Source: an uncultured Bacteroidota bacterium (GTDB taxonomy: Bacteria; Bacteroidota; Bacteroidia; Chitinophagales; Saprospiraceae). Taken from it: a stretch of DNA of 12,106 bases. This document shows positions 6,492-12,106 of the stretch, one piece after another; position 1 is the stretch's first letter, and every line of letters begins with the position of its first letter. The DNA lies in assembly GCA_937876435.1 (NCBI GenBank), contig CALEIL010000176.1:1-12106 (forward strand), in the 5' to 3' direction. The translations under genes and the position numbers were made by a program. Below the pieces are notes generated by a model that was not told where the DNA came from, did not search any database, and saw only the letters and a list, made by a program, of their open reading frames with translations.

Positions 6492-7973
6492 TCACACCAC
6501 GATCCCAAACACCGGTATCCCCCACAAATACATGGCGGCGATTATTAGCAAGACGGCTATCAAATCGATGATTACTCCTGCTTTGACCATGTCTACGATC
6601 CGAAGCGAGCTACTCCCAAAAATAATCGCATTGGGGGGTGTGGCGATGGGCAACATGAAAGCCATCGAAGCAGCTACCGTCACCGGAACCATCAACAGAA
6701 GCGGTGGAATTCCCGAGCTTTCAGAGATCCCTGCAATGATCGGCAATACCATTTCCGTTGTGGCGGTATTGGAAGTGAATTCGGTCAGAAAGGACATCCC
6801 CGCAGTGAGCGCCGCCATGAGTGCCAGGGGACTCCAATCGCTGTTGTCGGTGATCAACTCTCCCATCCAAAGACCTAGTCCACTATCTTTGACCGCCAGA
6901 GCCAGCGCAAAACCTCCACCAAACAGCAGTACGATATCCCAGGGTAATTTTACCGCGGTTTTCCAATCCATCAATCCCGATTTTTCCCGGGAAGGGATCA
7001 AGAACAGTAGCACAGCCATGGCAATGGCAATAGTGCCATCATTGAAGTATCCGGGATAGGAAAACAACTGCGACCAGCCAGGAATCCTAAATGATCCGAT
7101 CTCGATGGGGGACCTGAATGTCCACAGTAAAGCCATCATTACAAACAAAGCCCCAACCCATTTTTCCTCCCGCGACATGGGACCCAGTTCGGCATATTTT
7201 TCTTTCAACATGGTTTTGGAAACATTTTGCATGTTTTTTTTGGGGACGTATAGAAGGTACAAAACCAACAATGTAATCAAGAGAATCAACAAACCCAGTG
7301 GAAGAGCAAACAACATCCACATAGAGAAGCTGATCTCGGCAGCATCGGGAAAAGATATCGCATAAATCCGGGCAAAAGAAAGATTGGGAGGAGTTCCTAT
7401 GAGGGTCGACACACCTCCGATGGAACAGGAATACGCCAGTCCCAGAAATACCGCTATGCTGTAGCGCCGGATGACGTCCGGACTGTAAAATTCCTCCAGA
7501 TTCTTGATCACGGAAAGACTGATCGGAACCATCATCATCGCCGTAGCCGTATTGCTCATCCACATTGACAAAAAGAAACAGGCAAACATGAATCCAAATA
7601 GAATGTGAATCGGCTTTTGCCCCACTCTCAGAAGTACAAAAAGAGCAATCCGCTTGTGCAGGTTCCATTTTTCCATGGCCAGTGCCATCATAAATCCTCC
7701 AATGTATAGGAAGATGATGTAGTTGATATAAGCACCCGCTGTCTTTCCGCTGTCCATGACTCCCAACAGGGGAAACAAAAACACGGGAAGCAGAGAGGTA
7801 ATCGCTATGGGAATAGCTTCGGTCACCCACCAGAATGCCATCAGGATAGCTATCCCGGCGGTGTAGGTCAGTATCGGGCGCTCAGGGTCCAGATCAACAA
7901 AAGTTACAAAACCTACAAATAATAAAATACCGACGATGATCAAAGTTTGCTTGCTTTGCACGAATTGCCACAT
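6492..7973 (-). CDS. DASS/SLC13-family sodium:anion symporter
   Basis: This is an inner membrane secondary transporter of the divalent anion:Na+ symporter family, which imports dicarboxylates such as succinate and malate, or sulfate. Residue numbers count from the upstream TTG (add 5 to the called start). The two diagnostic Ser-Asn-Thr motifs sit in the paired inverted halves: MSNTATAMMMVP (144-155) and TSNTATTEMVLP (405-416). GTPPNLSFARIY (198-209) and the family signature PIATPPNAIIFGS (447-459) follow the two halves. About 11-12 hydrophobic segments are visible, with a hydrophilic loop near 250-277 between the halves. The open frame reaches TTG at 7988, but I call ATG 7973 (MWQFVQSK, 493 residues) because it is the first standard start and leaves a full first membrane segment. 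No strong Shine-Dalgarno is present at either. The substrate cannot be decided from sequence alone, and no catabolic neighbour points to one. Confidence 0.93.
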   Translation of the reverse strand: MWQFVQSKQTLIIVGILLFVGFVTFVDLDPERPILTYTAGIAILMAFWWVTEAIPIAITSLLPVFLFPLLGVMDSGKTAGAYINYIIFLYIGGFMMALAMEKWNLHKRIALFVLLRVGQKPIHILFGFMFACFFLSMWMSNTATAMMMVPISLSVIKNLEEFYSPDVIRRYSIAVFLGLAYSCSIGGVSTLIGTPPNLSFARIYAISFPDAAEISFSMWMLFALPLGLLILLITLLVLYLLYVPKKNMQNVSKTMLKEKYAELGPMSREEKWVGALFVMMALLWTFRSPIEIGSFRIPGWSQLFSYPGYFNDGTIAIAMAVLLFLIPSREKSGLMDWKTAVKLPWDIVLLFGGGFALALAVKDSGLGLWMGELITDNSDWSPLALMAALTAGMSFLTEFTSNTATTEMVLPIIAGISESSGIPPLLLMVPVTVAASMAFMLPIATPPNAIIFGSSSLRIVDMVKAGVIIDLIAVLLIIAAMYLWGIPVFGIVV

Positions 7974-8088
7974 AGGGAGGTTGACCAATTTAGTTTAAAA
8001 TAGGAATGAATAGAAAGTTAGCTGTCCTTGCGTTGACCCGTCAGATTCCAGCAGGCACCTATTCAAGCCTCCAAGATACCCAAAACCT

Positions 8089-8454
8089 TTGTTTACTCCT
8101 CAAAAAAAATTCGAATTCCGCTCTATACTTCATCCAGTAAAAGCTATTGATATAATTCTCTCATTCTGGCTATTTGGATCAGACTATCACTATGAAAGTC
8201 CATACCGAGCCCAGGCTTCGGGTAGCCAAGATTACCGCAGCTTGAGGTTTTATCCCAAATCGATTATACTGTCAAAATCCGGACGCTACGTGGTGGTCGA
8301 ATACCGGGACAACTACAACCGGAGGAAGAGTTTTGTACTCAGGGAGGATGTGCCTGATCTTCGAAAATATATGACATCCAATCTAAAATTGGGTTCCGAA
8401 TATAGAAACGAACCGTATAAAGCCATCACAAAAATTGTGATTATGCGGAATTGA
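8089..8454 (+). CDS. Hypothetical protein, possibly 5'-truncated
   Basis: I do not recognise this protein. The frame encodes about 121 residues from a TTG. There is no ATG in frame until codon 93, and no ATG or GTG back to the stop at 8011. The translation looks protein-like in its second half: LRFYPKSIILSKSGRYVVVE, then NRRKSFVLREDVPDLRKYM and a charged C-terminus ending TKIVIMRN, which suggests a small beta-rich basic domain. One hydrophobic stretch (AIDIILSFWLFG) may be a membrane or amphipathic segment. An A8 run (8102-8109) lies just after the start, and a second frame with ATG at 8006 enters this run, so a frameshift, decay of the 5' end or a real TTG start are all possible. It is divergent from the symporter and convergent with the next gene. 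Confidence 0.45.
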   Translation: MFTPQKKFEFRSILHPVKAIDIILSFWLFGSDYHYESPYRAQASGSQDYRSLRFYPKSIILSKSGRYVVVEYRDNYNRRKSFVLREDVPDLRKYMTSNLKLGSEYRNEPYKAITKIVIMRN

Positions 8455-8710
8455 AATTTCCGAAAATTCTATCCCACGACTACCATATGGCCTCCACAAC
8501 AAAATGCTCAGGAAAACTAATATTGGAGGGTGGTTTTTGGTAGTAAGAGGACTTCACCCTGCTTTCATCAAGTAGCCGGACATCGGTTCTTGCCTGTGTC
8601 TGGCACTTGTTATTTGGCAAGGTTGTAAGGTAAAAATAAGGTACTATTCGCTATTCACCGACTCATAATTTCCGGGGTGTACGCAATACATCTATAAGAG
8701 GAAATCGAAT
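8455..8710. other. Convergent intergenic gap, nothing firm
   Basis: These 256 bases lie between converging genes. They contain an imperfect inverted pair, ACTACCA...CCTCC (8479-8495) with GGAGG...TGGTAGT (8525-8544), and a 6-base pair CTTGCC/GGCAAG (8589-8594 and 8616-8621). At the end of the membrane-protein gene, TTATCC (8711-8716) pairs with GGATAA (8722-8727). None has a T-run, so no terminator is called and no gene is seen. Confidence 0.4.
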
Positions 8711-10120
8711 TTATCCTGCCTGGATAAGCGGTTGACGGTTTCGGAATCGGATGATAAGGATCGTCAGAATAACCGCACAAACAATAAAGAAGAGGTCAAC
8801 AAAGAATCGGTCGAGCACGATCTCGCCAAAGGACATCCCGCTGACCGACAAGCTTCCCGACAAAAAGATGAGCCGAATCAAAGATTCCACGATACAGGCC
8901 CAGATCAATACGATAAACAAATGATAGACCTGGTGATCCCGCCGACGAAAATAGGCCGTAAGCCAGGATACGATCAAGATCATGACCGCCGTCAGGACAA
9001 AATGCATGGTAAAAGGAGACCAAATAGGGCGATCGGGATAAAAATCCCGGACAAGATCGATCGCAGCGTGTGAAAAGGTCAACGCAATGCCAATCTGCCA
9101 CGCCATCGCCGGAAATCTCATCAAGACCAAAACCATTAATAGCCCGTAAAATCCGTAGCCTACCACCAACCTGAGCAAATCGCGGAGTAAAGCCGTCCCA
9201 AAACCATCCGCGTAGGAGCGGTTCAACGAATCCACGACCGGTTCCAGCGAATAGGGAACTACGGCGTGGATCACGATGACTAATACCGACAACAAAGCGA
9301 TTTCCTGGAAGAAGCTCAGAGACCTCTCCTGACCATTCGATCGCACGCTCGATTGGATCTCTTCGATCTCCTTTCGACTTTTCCAGGACGCCAGACCCAA
9401 CGCTCCCCCCAGTAGGAATCCAAAGGAGAATTCCATGCCTTTCCAGTAGTCGGTGAAGATGGTATCGTAACGACTGCCCACTACAATCCACAGGCTTCCC
9501 AGACCAAACCCCAACGCCCCGCCGATCAGCCCATAAAGGGCAAAACGACGGACCAATCCAAAGTCCCGGTCCGATAATTTTCTTTTGTAATACATCAACA
9601 AGGCTAGAGCCCCCAATAACAAGGCCCCCCAGGATTCATCCCGGGGTTTATCAGGTCCGGAGAAATACAACAGCCTGGGGTCATTGATCAGTTTGTATCC
9701 GAGAAAAAACGCCAACAGCATCAGTAGAAATCCCACGATGATCACCTTTCTGGGTAGGCGGTGATACAAAAAACCCAGTGCCAGTATCGCACCTCCAAGG
9801 AATCCCCAGACACCACCTTTGAGCGTCGTACCCGCCAATCCCCACCACAGAGTATCGGGATTTCGGAGAAAACCAAGGGTTTGTCCGTAGGTCATTTCTC
9901 CTCCCAGTCCTATTCCGAAAACCCCAAAAACCGTCAGAACAGCGGTGAGATGCGCCGGCATTTGAAGCAAAATTCCGAGACACATTGCCAGCATTGCACC
10001 CGGAATCATCGCGCCAAAAGGTCCGCCGCCTATATGGCCGCGCAATCCCCAACCCAGCATTACAGCCAGAGCAGGGAACAAAATGTAGGTCCATCGGGAA
10101 TAGGCAGGGCGTGGATTCAT
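8711..10120 (-). CDS. Uncharacterised glycine-rich polytopic membrane protein
   Basis: I cannot assign a characterised family. From ATG 10120 the product has 469 residues and about 11-12 hydrophobic segments. The N-terminal half is unusually glycine-rich, with GWGLRGHIGGGPFGAMIPGA (23-42), FGIGLGGEMTYGQTLGF (68-84), GFLGGAILALG (106-116), GLIGGALGFGLG (197-208) and GFLLGGALGLA (234-244). The last three look like copies of one motif, which suggests internal duplication of helix-packing segments. A charged loop (245-270) separates this from a C-terminal half with conserved-looking polar residues in membrane segments, such as TFSHAAIDLVRDFYPDRP (348-365) and TMHFVLTA. An upstream TTG at 10192 adds 24 residues without helping the N-terminus, so ATG is preferred. 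It follows the MFS gene on the same strand with a gap of 110 bases, so transport or membrane sensing related to that gene is possible but unproven. Confidence 0.8.
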   Translation of the reverse strand: MNPRPAYSRWTYILFPALAVMLGWGLRGHIGGGPFGAMIPGAMLAMCLGILLQMPAHLTAVLTVFGVFGIGLGGEMTYGQTLGFLRNPDTLWWGLAGTTLKGGVWGFLGGAILALGFLYHRLPRKVIIVGFLLMLLAFFLGYKLINDPRLLYFSGPDKPRDESWGALLLGALALLMYYKRKLSDRDFGLVRRFALYGLIGGALGFGLGSLWIVVGSRYDTIFTDYWKGMEFSFGFLLGGALGLASWKSRKEIEEIQSSVRSNGQERSLSFFQEIALLSVLVIVIHAVVPYSLEPVVDSLNRSYADGFGTALLRDLLRLVVGYGFYGLLMVLVLMRFPAMAWQIGIALTFSHAAIDLVRDFYPDRPIWSPFTMHFVLTAVMILIVSWLTAYFRRRDHQVYHLFIVLIWACIVESLIRLIFLSGSLSVSGMSFGEIVLDRFFVDLFFIVCAVILTILIIRFRNRQPLIQAG

Positions 10121-10230
10121 CTTGGAATAGCTTTTTATATAACCATCTAATAATACGGAATAGTCCCCATATTTCAGAAGCCGATACGCCAAAAGGTTAA
10201 TATACTGGAAGAAAAAACAAGGATAGTATC

Positions 10231-11421
10231 CTAATCCGATTCCACCGTACCCGTCCGGATGGATTGCCAGACAAAATACGTATAGATACCGATAACCCCC
10301 AGGAACAACATTATGATGATGTTCCAGTCCTGTATCAGGTCAAACAACCAACCGATCAATACTGGCCCGGCGGCAGCGATATAATAACCAAAAGATTGCG
10401 CCATTCCGGAAAGTTTCGTAGTGTTCACCCCTTCCTCAGTCGCCTGACTGATCAAATAATAGGCCAGGCTTATACTGGCGCCGGAGGCCTGCGCCATGAT
10501 CGTAAATGCAGCATACAACACCCAGCGTTCAGTGCTTAGCAGCATCAGGTAGGACGCGAAGAAGAAAACGGACATCAGAACCACCATTTTTCTTAAAAAT
10601 CCCGGTTTATCAGCCAGAATCGGTGTGAAGTATACCGCGGGCAGAGAAACAATCTGCATATAGAATAACGCCCAACCGCTTTCTTCGATTGAAAATCCCT
10701 TATCGATCAATATTTCAGGTCCCCACGAGGCCAGTACGTAAAAAATAAAGGACTGCAGACCCATAAATATGGTGATGTGCCAGGCCCTTCGGGATTTCCA
10801 TATATTCATTCCAGCATGATTCCTGTTTTTCACATGGGGTGTTGCGTGACGGGATTTCAACTGGATCCCCCAGACCGGGATGGTGATCAGGGCCAGAACC
10901 GCCCATATCATCAAAGCACCCCGCCAGCCCAGGTCCCAATCCACCGCCATAGGGGCCGTCATTCCTGAACCAAAAGCAGCAAACAAACTCATACAAAGCG
11001 TATAAGCCGAGGTAACTACGGCAGCTCTGTGGGGAAGCCGGGTTTTGATCAGTGGAATCAGGGACACATTGCAGATCGCAATGCCCCCACCCATGATAAC
11101 GGTAGCTGTATAGAGCAGCAATACCCCATTCATGCCTCTCAACAGGGTTCCGGCTCCTATCATGATGACCCCAATCATCAAGCTCTTTTCCAGCCCAAAT
11201 CTACTGGTTAAACGAGATGTCAGCAGGGATGCGGTGGAAAATGCCAGCAATGGAAGAGTGGTCAGGATACCCATTTGGGTGTGCGACATTCCCAGATCAT
11301 TCTGTATCAGACCCAAAATGGCTCCTACGCTCGTCAGGCCCGGTCGCAGGTTGAAGGAGATCAGAATGATTCCCAAAAACAACAATACGTTGGTTCTGGA
11401 CCAGGAGGAAAGTAAGCGCAC
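10231..11421 (-). CDS. MFS transporter, CynX/NimT (cyanate/2-nitroimidazole) subfamily
   Basis: This is an inner membrane major facilitator with 12 expected helices in 396 residues, typical for the subfamily. The N-terminal motif NLRPGLTSVGAILGLI (24-39), then the TTLPLLAFSTASLLTSR region (54-70) and the GGGIAICNVSLIPLIK segment (111-126), match the CynX/NimT/YycB group of MFS proteins. A hydrophilic central loop (about 187-212) divides the two six-helix halves, and a short acidic tail ends in ESD. The subfamily name does not fix the substrate: members are linked to cyanate, 2-nitroimidazole or other small organic anions, and there is no cyanase gene here. The start is GTG at 11421. No ATG lies between it and the in-frame stop at 11497, and the preceding bases are A-rich. 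The next gene on this strand begins 110 bases downstream. Confidence 0.92.
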   Translation of the reverse strand: MRLLSSWSRTNVLLFLGIILISFNLRPGLTSVGAILGLIQNDLGMSHTQMGILTTLPLLAFSTASLLTSRLTSRFGLEKSLMIGVIMIGAGTLLRGMNGVLLLYTATVIMGGGIAICNVSLIPLIKTRLPHRAAVVTSAYTLCMSLFAAFGSGMTAPMAVDWDLGWRGALMIWAVLALITIPVWGIQLKSRHATPHVKNRNHAGMNIWKSRRAWHITIFMGLQSFIFYVLASWGPEILIDKGFSIEESGWALFYMQIVSLPAVYFTPILADKPGFLRKMVVLMSVFFFASYLMLLSTERWVLYAAFTIMAQASGASISLAYYLISQATEEGVNTTKLSGMAQSFGYYIAAAGPVLIGWLFDLIQDWNIIIMLFLGVIGIYTYFVWQSIRTGTVESD

Positions 11422-11479
11422 TTTTCTTTTTTTAAGGAGATGTAATGTAAGGAATGAGCGAAAGAAAAGTTTAAAAAAT

Positions 11480-11614
11480 TTACCCCGTTCGAGGCATCAG
11501 TAAAACATTCCGGTCATAAGACAGGTTCCTAATATAATTGCGCCGGTTCGACCTCTGGTTCCACGATGCAAAATCCCCTTCACTGATCGTCTCTTTCACG
11601 AAGATGTGTGACAT
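11480..11614 (-). CDS. Possible small protein, 44 residues
   Basis: This small ATG-to-TAA frame lies between the DUF1080 gene and the MFS gene on the same strand. The product begins MSHIFVKETISEGDFASWNQ and ends YDRNVLLMPRTG. It is basic, with seven arginines, and has an amphipathic, protein-like composition without a membrane segment or signal peptide. A weak GGGAAG lies three bases before the ATG. The start is 71 bases after the DUF1080 stop and the end is 58 bases before the MFS start, so it would fit within an operon. Against it: it is short, may be chance, and I recognise no family. It could also be the remnant of a larger gene. Confidence 0.28.
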   Translation of the reverse strand: MSHIFVKETISEGDFASWNQRSNRRNYIRNLSYDRNVLLMPRTG

Positions 11615-11685
11615 ACGCTTCCCATAGGACACATAGCCGCAGTATCAAAGCTCAAAAATATTAATGCCCCGTCGATAGTGGCCAT

Positions 11686-12106
11686 CTACTGTTCTTCCAC
11701 CCCTTTGGCCAATCCACCGGGCAGTTCGATCACTTTCAGATTTCGGAAATGAATTTCAGCTCCTTCGGATTCCATGCACATAAACCCTTTTCGTTGGGTC
11801 GATTCGCTGATGCCATTGACAAATTTACCATTGACGGATAATTTGATTGTTCCGTCCACACACACCACGTCGTATGTATTCCATTCTCCCCGTCCTTTGC
11901 AGCGGTTTTCGATGGATTTACTCCGTTCTCCCCGTGGATTATCCGGGACGGTCACTACGCCGCCGACTCCCCACATCTCCCCATGTACGTAAGCGATCGG
12001 TGGTTTTTTGCCGTTTCTGGTGTTTATATTCACCCAATCGAGTTCCAGCATTTGGACCTCGACCCCATCGGGCAGGCGATTTTCCCCGGGATCGGCGCTA
12101 CTCCAC
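11686..12106 (-). CDS. DUF1080 / 3-keto-glycoside hydrolase-like protein, 3' part only
   Basis: The frame is open to the window edge, so the 5' end, including any signal peptide, is missing. The visible 139 residues are the C-terminal part of a DUF1080 domain (3-keto-disaccharide hydrolase family, concanavalin-like jelly roll). Typical features are GVEVQMLELDWVN near the start, GEMWGVGG, then GEWNTYDVVCVDGTIKLSVN with NGKFVNGIS, and EIHFRNLKVIEL as the final strand. Characterised relatives cleave 3-keto-glycosides or disaccharides and are usually exported. A Met at 12051 is an internal residue, not a start, since coding continues upstream with the domain's own EVQ motif. No T9SS tail is present; the protein ends LAKGVEEQ. 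Specific substrate is unknown. Confidence 0.9.
   Translation of the reverse strand, partial: WSSADPGENRLPDGVEVQMLELDWVNINTRNGKKPPIAYVHGEMWGVGGVVTVPDNPRGERSKSIENRCKGRGEWNTYDVVCVDGTIKLSVNGKFVNGISESTQRKGFMCMESEGAEIHFRNLKVIELPGGLAKGVEEQ

Noticed and set aside
7087..7830. Minus-strand 247-codon frame inside the symporter gene
   Set aside because: It is a shifted frame of the DASS gene, rich in Ser, Arg, His and Cys, with no membrane pattern.

Overview
The window reads as chromosomal DNA of a Bacteroidota member, probably a Saprospiria/Lewinella-like marine or environmental lineage (inference). The main evidence is a secreted enzyme at 4512-6188 that ends in a type IX secretion system (T9SS) C-terminal sorting domain. 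Supporting signs are A-rich, Shine-Dalgarno-poor gene starts, a BtuB-like TonB-dependent receptor and a DUF1080 protein. I see no rRNA, tRNA, CRISPR array, intact insertion sequence or phage gene.

Layout. Bases 1-480 hold no convincing gene but carry three small hairpins, typical of a dispersed intergenic repeat. A TonB-dependent receptor (482-2323, minus) is divergent from an acyl-CoA dehydrogenase (2391-3524, plus). The dehydrogenase is followed by a small exported, probably beta-barrel, protein (3586-4101, plus). A 410-base convergent gap comes next, with a striking 19-base-arm inverted repeat. After it come a PQQ-type glucose/sorbosone dehydrogenase-like protein with a T9SS tail (4512-6188, minus) and a DASS/SLC13 anion symporter (6492-7973, minus), separated by a gap with a 16-base palindrome and a degenerate direct repeat. 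A small unrecognised plus-strand gene without an ATG (8089-8454) follows.

The right end is a minus-strand run. In transcription order it holds the 3' part of a DUF1080 (3-keto-glycoside hydrolase-like) gene cut by the window edge, a possible 44-residue ORF, a CynX/NimT-type MFS transporter, and an unrecognised glycine-rich polytopic membrane protein. These may form a loose operon for uptake and processing of a carbohydrate or related small molecule, but gaps of about 70 to 110 bases and the lack of a diagnostic enzyme leave the substrate open.

Most genes belong to ordinary families. I do not see a clear new multi-gene system. The best candidates for something undescribed are the glycine-rich membrane protein, the 44-residue ORF beside the MFS gene, the inverted repeat with a start codon and Shine-Dalgarno inside it, and the orphan gene at 8089-8454.
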